DNA of 64,000 nucleotides from Vreelandella subglaciescola (lineage in GTDB: Bacteria > Pseudomonadota > Gammaproteobacteria > Pseudomonadales > Halomonadaceae): the NCBI RefSeq assembly GCF_900142895.1, contig NZ_LT670847.1:1488001-1552000 (forward strand), in the 5' to 3' direction. Positions 1 to 7,477 of the stretch are shown piece by piece (position 1 is the stretch's first letter; each line of letters begins with the position of its first letter). A model generated the notes under the pieces. It was not told the origin of the DNA. It searched no databases and was given only the letters and a program-made list of their open reading frames with translations. The position numbers and the translations under genes are program-made.

Positions 1-92
1 GGCAGCACAATCGCAACGGCGCAGCCAAGCCAGACCGCCACGCCAAGGTACAAGCGGGAATGCTGCAACGGCTGAACCCGTGAATGATGCAT
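1..92 (-). CDS. N-terminus of a membrane protein, cut by window edge
   Basis: Only about 30 residues are visible. The reading frame starts MHHSRVQPLQHSRLYLG and runs into a hydrophobic stretch (VAVWLGCAVAIVL), so the product probably begins with a membrane segment. A GAGGGAGG Shine-Dalgarno lies 8 bases before the ATG, which supports the start. It follows norD on the same strand after a 41-base gap and may belong to the nor operon; a NorF- or NorE-like subunit would fit the place but cannot be shown from this fragment. The family is not recognised. Confidence 0.5.
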   Translation of the reverse strand, partial: MHHSRVQPLQHSRLYLGVAVWLGCAVAIVL

Positions 93-133
93 AACGCATA
101 CCTCCCTCTATCAAACTGCCGCCTGGCCAACAG

Positions 134-2080
134 TCAGGTGGCGATAATCTGGCGGTAAATCCCCGGCAGCGCGAGCGATAAATGCTCGGGGCGCTGGACG
201 ATGGCATAGCTGCCGCGGCCAAACAGGCGCGGAATATATTGCCCGGCCTGACGGTCGATGGTGACGCCAAACACGCGGACGTCCTCGCGCCGCGCTTCCA
301 GCACCGCTTTGCGGGTATCTTCAATGCCGTAACGGCCTTCGTAGTAGTCGTTGTCGTTGGGCTTGCCGTCGGTGAGCATCAGCAACAGCCGGTGGCGGTT
401 GGGCCGTTTGGCAAGCTCTGCGGTCAGGTGCCGAATGGCCGGCCCCATACGCGTATAGCTGCCGGGCTTGAGCGCCGAAATGCGCCGCGTCACCCGCTCG
501 CCCATGGGCTCATCAAAGTCCTTCAGCGTATTCACCCAGACCTTGTGGCGTCGCTGGGAGGTAAAGCTGTGAATGGCGTAGTCATCGCCGCAGCCGGCCA
601 GCCCGTGGCCCAGCACCAGCAGCGCTTCCTTGGCCACATCGAGTACGCGGCGATCGTCCAGCCAGGCTTCGGTCGACAGCGATACGTCCACCAGAATCGA
701 CACTGCCAGATCCCGCGCCTGAGTGCGGCTCTCGATGTATAGCCGATCGCTGGACTCGCCGGTTGCGGCCAGATCGCAGCGGGCGCGAATCACCGCGTCC
801 ATGTCCAGCTCGCTACCGTCAAGCTGACCGCGCAGCATTTCCCGCCGCGGCCGGAGCGCTTCAAACTCGCGGCGCACGCGGCGTATACGCCGGCGCGTGA
901 TTTCATCGGGCGTCCAGTTTTCGCCTTCTTCGCTTTGCACATCGCTGAGCACCACGCAGTGGTCGGGCAGATAGGCCTGCTTGCGATGGTTCCATTCGGG
1001 GTAAACGTGACGGCCTTTCAGCCGCGTGCCGGCAGCGGCGTCGGGCGCCAGATCCAGGTCGAGCTTGAGCTTTGACGAGGCCTTCTTGCGGTTGGGCGAA
1101 AGCACGATCTCGTCCATCTGATCAGCCGCCTGGCGGGCGTCTTCTTCCTCGTCGTCGACGTGGCGGTTGAGGTTGACCATCTCGGCCCAGGAGAGCATTT
1201 TCTCCGAGGCGTTGAGCATAAAGGAGTCGTCGCGGTCGGCCTGGTCCTGCTCCCGGCGATCGGCCTGACGCTTGCCCTGGTCATCTTCTTCCTCATGCCG
1301 GGTCTTGAGCTCGGTCTCGTCATCGTCGTCTTCGACGCTATCCTGCTCGGCATCACGAGTACCGATCGCCACGGCCTGCCCCCACAGCGGCACCGGCAGC
1401 GGCGGGCGATAGCCCTGGGGCGCACGCAAATCATCCAGCGGAGTGTCGGGATCCCGAATGGCGTGCTGCAGGGCAAGCGCCAAGCCGCTTTCAGGATCGG
1501 GCGCGCCCAGCTCGGCGCACAGCGCCGTTTCCAGCGCGGCCTCTACCGGCGGCAGGCGTCGGCGCGCCGGGCGAATACTCAGCAGCGCTGCGCACAGCGC
1601 CATATAGCGATTCTGCAGGCCGGAGAAGCGTGCAAGCGTCGCCTGCCAGGCGCGTCTAGCCTCCCGCAGCCGGCAAACATCAGCCTGCAGCAGGTCAGCC
1701 GGCAGCGATATCGGCTGCACTTCGGCCAGGTAGGCGGTCAGCCACAGGTAGAGGTCACGATTGAGCGCCGCCTCGGGGAATAGCGCCAGTCTGGGCGGCA
1801 GCAGCAGGTGGTCTTCATCCCGACGGGCCTGGTCAAGCTCTTCTTCGTCAAGCCCTAGCCGCTGGCGCAGACTGAGCCGGTGACGCGAGGCACGGCGCTT
1901 GATCGCCGCCACTTCAAGGCCGGCATCGCCACCGGCGGCGCGAAAAAACACACCGAGAAGATGCTGCATATCGTCCAGCAACACCTCGGCATCAGGGTAC
2001 TCGGGGTAGCTGTCTGCCCGGGATGCCCAACGGTGCCAGTGGCGGCCGACAAACTCTTCAACCTCAAGGAAATCCAGCAT
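134..2080 (-). CDS. norD: NorD, nitric oxide reductase activation protein (VWA domain)
   Basis: Large accessory protein (about 648 residues) needed to make active cytochrome-c-dependent NO reductase. NorD works with the AAA+ ATPase NorQ, probably to insert the non-heme iron of NorB. The C-terminal third is a von Willebrand A domain with the metal-site motif DVSLS in VSILVDVSLSTEAW and a later LTDGKPND. The middle is strongly acidic (runs of D and E), usual for this family. I place the start at the second ATG (MLDFLEV) because GGGAGG sits 5 bases before it; an upstream ATG would add 7 residues. It follows norQ on the same strand after about 57 bases and is the fourth gene of norCBQD. Confidence 0.93.
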   Translation of the reverse strand: MLDFLEVEEFVGRHWHRWASRADSYPEYPDAEVLLDDMQHLLGVFFRAAGGDAGLEVAAIKRRASRHRLSLRQRLGLDEEELDQARRDEDHLLLPPRLALFPEAALNRDLYLWLTAYLAEVQPISLPADLLQADVCRLREARRAWQATLARFSGLQNRYMALCAALLSIRPARRRLPPVEAALETALCAELGAPDPESGLALALQHAIRDPDTPLDDLRAPQGYRPPLPVPLWGQAVAIGTRDAEQDSVEDDDDETELKTRHEEEDDQGKRQADRREQDQADRDDSFMLNASEKMLSWAEMVNLNRHVDDEEEDARQAADQMDEIVLSPNRKKASSKLKLDLDLAPDAAAGTRLKGRHVYPEWNHRKQAYLPDHCVVLSDVQSEEGENWTPDEITRRRIRRVRREFEALRPRREMLRGQLDGSELDMDAVIRARCDLAATGESSDRLYIESRTQARDLAVSILVDVSLSTEAWLDDRRVLDVAKEALLVLGHGLAGCGDDYAIHSFTSQRRHKVWVNTLKDFDEPMGERVTRRISALKPGSYTRMGPAIRHLTAELAKRPNRHRLLLMLTDGKPNDNDYYEGRYGIEDTRKAVLEARREDVRVFGVTIDRQAGQYIPRLFGRGSYAIVQRPEHLSLALPGIYRQIIAT

Positions 2081-2137
2081 GGCGGCCTCCCGTAAGCCCA
2101 TGAAAAACGCGGATGAAACGTGGTTGCATCAGCGGCA

Positions 2138-2965
2138 TCAGCCGAAGGTGGCGCGAACCGCTTCCATCAATCCTTCCTGCACGTCGGCATCATCGGACAG
2201 CGGCTCCACGATGGTGGCTCGGGCAGCATCGAGAATCGGCATGCCGGCTTGAATCAGGGTGGCGCAGTAAATCAGCAGGCGGGTAGAAATCCCTTCCTCC
2301 AGATCCTGGCCTTTCATGCCCCGCAGGCTGGCGGCCAGATTGACCAGTGCCGCGCAGCGTTCGGCGGGCAGGCCGCTTTCCTTGGCGACAATATCACGCT
2401 CCACCGCCGGCGGTGGAAAATCAAACGACATGGCCACAAAGCGCTGGCGCGTGCTGGGCTTGAGGGATTTGAGAATGTGCTGATAGCCCGGGTTGTACGA
2501 CACCACCAGCATAAAATCGTCCGGCGCTTCGAGCAGCTCGCCGGTGCGCTCCAGCGGCAGCACGCGACGGTCGTCGGTGAGCGGATGCAGCACCACGGTG
2601 ACGTCCTTGCGCGCCTCGACCACCTCATCGAGGTAGCAGATGCCGCCTTCGCGCACCGCACGGGTCAGCGGGCCGTCGACCCACTGGGTTTCACCGCCCT
2701 TCAACAGATAACGGCCGGTGAGGTCGGCGGCGGTCAGGTCATCGTGGCAGGACACCGTATGCAGCGGCTTGCCTAGTTTTGCCGCCATATGGCTGATAAA
2801 GCGCGTCTTGCCGCAGCCGGTGGGGCCTTTCAGCAGCAGCGGCAAACGCTGGGCAAACGCCTGCTCGAACATCTCGCACTCGTTGCCCACGCTTTGATAA
2901 TAAGGCACCGACGCGTCCACCGTGGAGGGCGCGTCAGCAGGTTTAGTCAGGGTTGATAAGGACAT
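2138..2965 (-). CDS. norQ: NorQ, MoxR-type AAA+ ATPase for NO reductase maturation
   Basis: AAA+ ATPase of the CbbQ/NirQ/NorQ group, about 275 residues from the chosen start. The Walker A motif is GPTGCGKT and Walker B is ICYLDEV; the order and length match the family. It acts as a chaperone with the VWA protein NorD to activate the NorCB complex at the membrane. The start MSLSTLTKPADAP has GGGAG six bases upstream; a longer reading frame would add 13 residues with no comparable ribosome site. A GC-rich hairpin separates it from norB, so norQD may be expressed at a lower level than norCB. Confidence 0.95.
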   Translation of the reverse strand: MSLSTLTKPADAPSTVDASVPYYQSVGNECEMFEQAFAQRLPLLLKGPTGCGKTRFISHMAAKLGKPLHTVSCHDDLTAADLTGRYLLKGGETQWVDGPLTRAVREGGICYLDEVVEARKDVTVVLHPLTDDRRVLPLERTGELLEAPDDFMLVVSYNPGYQHILKSLKPSTRQRFVAMSFDFPPPAVERDIVAKESGLPAERCAALVNLAASLRGMKGQDLEEGISTRLLIYCATLIQAGMPILDAARATIVEPLSDDADVQEGLMEAVRATFG

Positions 2966-3004
2966 AAAACACTCCCGGCAACATGAAAAAAGGCAGCGAG
3001 TCAC

Positions 3005-3030
3005 AAAGGCCCCGCGGTACGGGGCCCTTT
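3005..3030 (-). terminator. Hairpin between norB and norQ, possible attenuator
   Basis: A 7-bp GC-only stem (GGCCCCG pairing with CGGGGCC, loop TACCG on the minus strand) lies directly after the norB stop and is followed by only TTTG. It looks like a weak intrinsic terminator or an mRNA-stabilising hairpin that would let norCB outproduce norQD. The short T tract argues against complete termination. Confidence 0.5.
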
Positions 3031-3034
3031 CACA

Positions 3035-4390
3035 TCAGGCGCTTTCGGCGCCTGCGATCATCTGTGTGCCGCCGGCCGGCGCTTGAACCCGCCGAGGACC
3101 AAAGAAGGAGTAGACCAACAGCCCGGCGCCAATCGCGACGGCCACGCCGGCACCCAGGCGCATGCCGTAGAACAGCCCCAGCTGATCCTGAACTTCCATG
3201 TAGTTCATGCCCAGCACGCGCTGCAGGTGGGTTTGCACCACACCGGCAAAGGTCAGCGTAAAGGTCATGAAGCACATCGCGCCGGTCATGATCCAGAAGC
3301 CCCACATGTTCATGACCTGGTTATACGGCTGGCTGCGGCGCAGCGACGGCATGGCAAAGGTAATCACGCCCAGAATGATCATCACGTAGGCGCCGTAAAA
3401 GGCCAGATGGCCGTGCGCGGCGGTAACCTGAGTGCCGTGGCTGTAGTAGTTGACCCAGTGCAGCGTGTGCATGAAGCCCCACACGCCGGCGCCGAAGAAG
3501 GCCACGGTCGGGCAGCCCAGCGTCCACAGCATGGCGGCCTTGTTGGGGTGATTGCGGGTGCCTTTCCAGAACATGGTGAAGGCGAACATCACCATGGTGA
3601 AGAACGGCGCCACTTCAAGCGTCGAGAAAATGCTGCCGATGGGCTGCCAATAGCTCGGCGCACCAATCCAGTAGTAGTGGTGACCGGTGCCCAACAAGCC
3701 CGAGAACAGCGCCAGCCCGACGATCACGTAAAGCCACTTTTCGATCACTTCGCGGTCGACCCCGGTCATCTTGATCACCAGATAACCCAGCAGCGCGGCC
3801 ATGATCAGCTCCCATACGCCTTCGACCCAGAGGTGCACGACCCACCACCAGTAAAGCTTGTCGACAGCGAGGTTGGTCGGATTGTAGAAGGCAAACAGCC
3901 AGAAAACCGCCGCTAGCCAGAGCCCCAACATCAGCACCATGTTGATCGCCGTGCGGCGACCCTTGGCCAGCGTAGTGCTGGTGTTGAACAGGAAGAGCAA
4001 GAACGAGATGGTGATCAGCACCTTGATCCAGAACGGCTGTTCCAGAAATTCGCGCCCTTCGTGAATCCCGAACTGGTAGCCCACCAGTGCTGCCGCACCG
4101 GCAAAGGCAAAAATTGCCAGCTGCAGGTAGGCCAGCCCCGGGCTATGAATCTCGCGCTCGGCTTCTTCCGGCATCAGGTAGTAGGTGCATCCCATAAAGC
4201 CGATCAAAAGCCACACGATCAGCAGGTTGGTATGACTGACGCGCATGATGTTGAACGGCATGAAGCTGGCCATGAACTCGGGCCAGACATAAACCGTGGC
4301 GGCCAGCAGGCCGAACACGATCTGCAAGGCAAATAGCGCCATGGCAACCATGAAGAACGGTAGCGCCACCCTTTGCGTTTCGTATTTCAT
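3035..4390 (-). CDS. norB: NorB, nitric oxide reductase catalytic subunit
   Basis: Catalytic subunit of cytochrome-c-type NO reductase (cNOR), 451 residues, a heme-copper oxidase relative that reduces 2 NO to N2O in the inner membrane. About 12 membrane segments are visible. Expected metal ligands are present: His in SHTNLLIVW for heme b, His with nearby Glu in VVHLWVEGVWELI, the HH pair in GTGHHYYWIG, and the HGH motif in TAAHGHLAFYG. There is no N-terminal quinol-binding extension, so this is the NorC-dependent form and not qNOR. It lies 18 bases after norC and is surely co-transcribed with it. Confidence 0.97.
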   Translation of the reverse strand: MKYETQRVALPFFMVAMALFALQIVFGLLAATVYVWPEFMASFMPFNIMRVSHTNLLIVWLLIGFMGCTYYLMPEEAEREIHSPGLAYLQLAIFAFAGAAALVGYQFGIHEGREFLEQPFWIKVLITISFLLFLFNTSTTLAKGRRTAINMVLMLGLWLAAVFWLFAFYNPTNLAVDKLYWWWVVHLWVEGVWELIMAALLGYLVIKMTGVDREVIEKWLYVIVGLALFSGLLGTGHHYYWIGAPSYWQPIGSIFSTLEVAPFFTMVMFAFTMFWKGTRNHPNKAAMLWTLGCPTVAFFGAGVWGFMHTLHWVNYYSHGTQVTAAHGHLAFYGAYVMIILGVITFAMPSLRRSQPYNQVMNMWGFWIMTGAMCFMTFTLTFAGVVQTHLQRVLGMNYMEVQDQLGLFYGMRLGAGVAVAIGAGLLVYSFFGPRRVQAPAGGTQMIAGAESA

Positions 4391-4408
4391 TACGGTGTTC
4401 TCCTTGGG

Positions 4409-4861
4409 TTAACCGGCGGAATTCGGCGGCCAGTCTTGGGTGTCTATACCGTCGGTCCATTCGAGAAAATCGATCAGTGACTGCATTTCCTCTTCGCTGA
4501 AGTCGTAGGCCGGCATCTGGCGCCGTCCGGGCACGCCCAAGGGCTGAGCACGTATCCACGCGGCAATGCCGTTGCGCGCCGCCTCGGCGTTTTCATGCCC
4601 GCCGTAGCGCTCCCAGACGTTGCCCAGCTCCGGCGCAAAGTAGGCGCCTTCGCCGAGGATGCTGTGGCAGTTGATGCACATGTTCTTTTCCCACACCTCT
4701 TTGCCGTGCTTGACCGAATCGGTCAGCCCCTCACTGTCGGTGGAAACATTCACCATGTACCAGTGGCTATGCGCCGTTAGCGCCGCGAACAGCAGAAAGA
4801 AGAACAGCGACCCGCCGTAGAAAATATTGCGGGCCGCCGACTTGGTGAGACCTTCGGCCAT
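4409..4861 (-). CDS. norC: NorC, membrane-anchored cytochrome c subunit of NO reductase
   Basis: Small electron-entry subunit (150 residues) of cNOR. An N-terminal membrane anchor (about residues 13-33, GGSLFFFLLFAALTAHSHW) leads to a periplasmic cytochrome c domain with one heme site CINCH, and a likely axial Met in GRRQMPAYD. It passes electrons from periplasmic cytochromes to heme b of NorB. It is the first gene of norCBQD, and the promoter region upstream carries FNR/DNR-type and NsrR-type sites. The ATG follows AGGGGGG about 4 bases away. Confidence 0.96.
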   Translation of the reverse strand: MAEGLTKSAARNIFYGGSLFFFLLFAALTAHSHWYMVNVSTDSEGLTDSVKHGKEVWEKNMCINCHSILGEGAYFAPELGNVWERYGGHENAEAARNGIAAWIRAQPLGVPGRRQMPAYDFSEEEMQSLIDFLEWTDGIDTQDWPPNSAG

Positions 4862-4921
4862 GAGTTACCCCCCTTGCTCGCTTGGCAGGCGGCAACTGGG
4901 CACGCCGACCTGCGGTTTTAT

Positions 4922-4944
4922 AAGATGCACTTAACATGCATCTT
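4922..4944 (-). promoter_or_regulatory. NsrR-type operator upstream of norC
   Basis: A 23-base inverted repeat: left arm AAGATGCACTT, one central base, right arm ACATGCATCTT. It differs from the known gammaproteobacterial NsrR palindrome (AAGATGCATTT, N, AAATGCATCTT) at only one position in each arm. NsrR is an iron-sulfur NO sensor that leaves DNA when nitrosylated. The site covers the predicted norC transcription start, as expected for repression. No nsrR gene lies in the window. Confidence 0.75.
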
Positions 4945-4945
4945 T

Positions 4946-4951
4946 ATTGTA
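4946..4951 (-). promoter_or_regulatory. Predicted -10 element of the norCBQD promoter
   Basis: On the minus strand this reads TACAAT, one base from the sigma-70 consensus. Its position would put the transcription start near 4939-4940, which is about 41.5 bases from the centre of the FNR/DNR box: the usual class II FNR arrangement. No -35 box is needed in such promoters. Confidence 0.6.
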
Positions 4952-4974
4952 AAGCACCTTCCCCGTCGCAAACG

Positions 4975-4988
4975 TTGATGGGGATCAA
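4975..4988 (-). promoter_or_regulatory. Perfect FNR/DNR box upstream of norC
   Basis: TTGATGGGGATCAA matches TTGAT-N4-ATCAA exactly. This is the target of the CRP/FNR family, including oxygen-sensing FNR/ANR and NO-sensing DNR/NnrR, which activate nor genes. It lies 114 bases before the norC ATG and just after the P450 stop codon. The sequence alone cannot say which family member binds. Confidence 0.85.
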
Positions 4989-5010
4989 GAAGACGTGAAA
5001 AATCGCTGCG

Positions 5011-6165
5011 TTAGCGGCATATATGCAGCGGTACGCGGGCGTAACCGCCGGCAGGGTAACAAGCGCGCACGGCAGGCTCATCGGGAATCGTGCGAATGCG
5101 GCGGGTGGCGTTGATCAACGCCTGCATGAAGTCCAGCAATTCCATGCGGGCCAGCGGCGCCCCGGGACACACGTGAATGCCGGCGCCATACAGCAGGTTG
5201 CTCTCGGGGTCACGGCCCAGGCGCACTGTGTCCGGGTCTTCAAACACGTCCGGGTCACGGTTGGCGGCGCCCCACAAAATCGTCAGCCGCTCGCCTTCGG
5301 CAATAGATCGCCCGCCAACGTCGACCGGGCAGGTGGCCACGCGGCGGTTGGACATCAGCGGCGCATCCAGACGCAGTATTTCGTCGATCACTTCGGGCAA
5401 TATGTCGGGCTCGTCGCGCAGGCGCTGCTGCCAGCCGGAGTTAGCCGCGAGAAACTGCATCAGGCTACCGATGCTCGCTGAAATGGTGCCCAGCTCGCCC
5501 ACCGTCCAGTTACGCATCAGGCTGACCAGCTCTGCGTCGGTCAGCGGCCGGCCGTCGACGGTTTCGTTCATCAGGCGAGTGGTGACGTCGTCGGGCGGCG
5601 TGGCGAGCGCGCGGCGCACAGTCAGGCGTTCGCGGATCACGCCGTCAAACTCCAGTGCCAGCTCGCCCAGCGCCTCACGGTCACCGGCAAGCGTGGCCGC
5701 CTGCTGGCGTTTGACCCAGTCGCGCAGCGGCTCGTGCAGGCTCGTCGGCCAGCCCATGAAGGCGCACTGAATTTCCAGGGCGAAGTTCTGGCCCATCTCG
5801 GCCATGGCCTCAACCGGGCCGTCGTGGGGCAGGCGATTGACCACGCCTTCGGCAATGGCGCGGCAGCGGGGGGCAAACTCGGCCATCGCCGCGGCGTTGA
5901 AGTACGGCTCGATAATCCGGCGAAAGCGGGTGTGATCCGGCGGGTCCATGGCGTTGGGCACGGACAAATGCCGGCTGGCCGCGTTGCTGAAGGTGGCGTG
6001 GTCGTTCAGTACGCGCACCACATCCGCGTGGCGCAGTAGCGACCACTGCAGGTAGTCACTGAATGCGACGGGGCAGCGGCCGCGCAGCGCATCGTAGGCA
6101 TGGAGCTGGTCATCCTGCACGTCTGGCGCGCGCGGATCCCAGTCGATCTGGCAGGTATCGCTCAT
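5011..6165 (-). CDS. Cytochrome P450 with atypical I-helix, in the NO regulon
   Basis: Soluble bacterial P450 of 384 residues. The heme loop YGAGIHVCPG contains the thiolate ligand Cys333; the K-helix ExxR motif is E262-I-L-R265. The I-helix reads NWTVGELGTISASIG (about 219-233) where monooxygenases usually have AGxE/D-T-T. By eye the acidic residue and the first Thr used for O2 activation are replaced by Leu and Gly, so standard monooxygenase chemistry is doubtful. The start MSDTCQ has GGGAGG four bases upstream; an earlier ATG adds 11 residues. It sits just before norC on the same strand and has its own perfect FNR/DNR box. A role in NO or nitrosative chemistry is inference; no ferredoxin or reductase partner is adjacent. 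Confidence 0.9.
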   Translation of the reverse strand: MSDTCQIDWDPRAPDVQDDQLHAYDALRGRCPVAFSDYLQWSLLRHADVVRVLNDHATFSNAASRHLSVPNAMDPPDHTRFRRIIEPYFNAAAMAEFAPRCRAIAEGVVNRLPHDGPVEAMAEMGQNFALEIQCAFMGWPTSLHEPLRDWVKRQQAATLAGDREALGELALEFDGVIRERLTVRRALATPPDDVTTRLMNETVDGRPLTDAELVSLMRNWTVGELGTISASIGSLMQFLAANSGWQQRLRDEPDILPEVIDEILRLDAPLMSNRRVATCPVDVGGRSIAEGERLTILWGAANRDPDVFEDPDTVRLGRDPESNLLYGAGIHVCPGAPLARMELLDFMQALINATRRIRTIPDEPAVRACYPAGGYARVPLHICR

Positions 6166-6229
6166 GTTGCCTCCCAAGCAAGTGAGTAGAGACAACACTC
6201 AGGGAAGCACAGCCCGCCACCAGCGCGTA

Positions 6230-6243
6230 TTGATACAGATCAA
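6230..6243 (-). promoter_or_regulatory. Perfect FNR/DNR box upstream of the P450 gene
   Basis: TTGATACAGATCAA matches TTGAT-N4-ATCAA exactly and lies about 65 bases before the P450 start codon, inside the gap between the MarR gene and the P450 gene. It suggests anaerobic or NO-dependent expression of the P450, in step with norCBQD. A clear -10 at the ideal spacing was not found. Confidence 0.75.
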
Positions 6244-6273
6244 GCCGGAAGCGGCGACCCGGAAAACCGACCT

Positions 6274-6714
6274 TCAGCTGAGCGCTGGATAGTCAGACAA
6301 ACAGAAGGTTTCCTTGAACTGGCGCAGCTCCGGCTGGTGCAGCGCGGCAATGCACCGGGCCAGCTCGGCGCCGCGCGCCAGCAGGTGCACTTCGCTACGG
6401 CGGCGGTCTTCGCGCCCCTGCACGCGCTGTACAAACCCCGAATGCTCGCAGCGATCCACCAGCATGACCGTGCCGTGGTGCTTGGCCTGCAGCCGTTCGG
6501 CAAGCTCGCCCACCGTTGCCCACTGGCGCGCCTCGCCCCCCAGCAGGTGCAACAGCAGCTGGTACTGCAGCGGCGTCACGCCGTGGCGGCGGCAAATATC
6601 TTCGCTGTGGCGTAAAAAACAGCGCAGCTGGTAGCGAAACAGCGACAGCTCCTGAAAGTCCTGCCGAGTAAGTTCCTGCTGAGTAAGAGAGGCATCACAC
6701 ATGACATCGTCCAC
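6274..6714 (-). CDS. MarR-family transcriptional regulator
   Basis: Winged helix-turn-helix regulator of 146 residues. The central part (PLQYQLLLHLLG, then TVGELAERLQAKHHGTVMLVDRCEHSGFVQR) is the MarR DNA-binding core, and GREDRRRSEVHLL is the wing. It lies upstream of the P450 gene on the same strand (108-base gap) and divergently from the Yip1-like gene. A near-perfect palindrome in the divergent region is a likely operator for it. The ligand is unknown. The ribosome site before the ATG is weak, so the exact start (a second ATG lies 4 codons in) is uncertain. Confidence 0.88.
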   Translation of the reverse strand: MDDVMCDASLTQQELTRQDFQELSLFRYQLRCFLRHSEDICRRHGVTPLQYQLLLHLLGGEARQWATVGELAERLQAKHHGTVMLVDRCEHSGFVQRVQGREDRRRSEVHLLARGAELARCIAALHQPELRQFKETFCLSDYPALS

Positions 6715-6779
6715 GGTTACCGCACCGGGCGCCTGCTATATTGACAAGCAACCCCGTACGACCTAAGGGTTAAACATAA

Positions 6780-6798
6780 AACATCATAATATGATATT
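6780..6798. promoter_or_regulatory. Palindrome in the marR / Yip1 divergent region
   Basis: AACATCATA, one base, TATGATATT: an inverted repeat with 8 of 9 bases matched in each arm and an AT-rich core, unlike the GC-rich surroundings. Length and symmetry fit a MarR dimer site. It could regulate both divergent genes. Confidence 0.5.
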
Positions 6799-6855
6799 TT
6801 TGTTTACCTGACGAGTTTGACCGATCTGCTGCCTCCCACCTTTGAGGACACCGCC

Positions 6856-7422
6856 ATGAACCCGACCACCGTGATCAAGCTGCCCTTCACCCGTCAGGCG
6901 GGTTGGAAAGAGCTGCAGCGCCGCCGGCCTTCCATTGCCAAGCTGGCCTTTTGCTTGGTGCTGCCCATGTCGCTGATTCCGCCGGTACTGTTGTATTACG
7001 CCGGCACCCACTACGGCGATGCCTTCGTCGCCGGTTTCGGTGACCGGCAGTGGCGTTTTATCACCACGATCCTGTTTTTGTCCGAACTGCTGACGTTTTT
7101 TGTCATGGGCTGGCTGATTCACACCGTGGTCAACATCGCCGATGACATGACGCTGGATTATCAGGACGCCTATTTACTCGCCGCGCTCGCGCCGCTGCCG
7201 CTCTGGTCGTCGGCATTAGTGCTGCTGATTCCCAGCCTGCTGCTCAACGTATTCGCCGTCCTGGTGGCGCTGGGCATTTCCTGCAGTCTGGTTTATCAGG
7301 GGCTGGGGGCGCTCTGTGAGCGACGCGGCCAGGATATGACGACCATGTCCGCGACCTACACCATCATGGCCGCCGGCGTACTGGCCTGGGGGCTGTTAAT
7401 GACGATTATCTGGTCGTATTGA
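6856..7422 (+). CDS. Yip1-family multi-spanning membrane protein
   Basis: Integral membrane protein of 188 residues with about five hydrophobic segments (for example LAFCLVLPMSLIPPVLLYYAG and LWSSALVLLIPSLLLNVFAVL). The pattern resembles the Yip1/DUF1282 family, whose bacterial function is not known. The start MNPTTVIKL has GAGGA 7 bases upstream; an upstream ATG in frame would add 13 residues without a ribosome site. It is transcribed away from the marR gene and may be under the palindrome between them. Confidence 0.75.
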   Translation: MNPTTVIKLPFTRQAGWKELQRRRPSIAKLAFCLVLPMSLIPPVLLYYAGTHYGDAFVAGFGDRQWRFITTILFLSELLTFFVMGWLIHTVVNIADDMTLDYQDAYLLAALAPLPLWSSALVLLIPSLLLNVFAVLVALGISCSLVYQGLGALCERRGQDMTTMSATYTIMAAGVLAWGLLMTIIWSY

Positions 7423-7477
7423 GTCGCCGCCGTAGGCAAAGGAACGCTTAAAAAAGCACTAGTGAGAAGGAATGATC

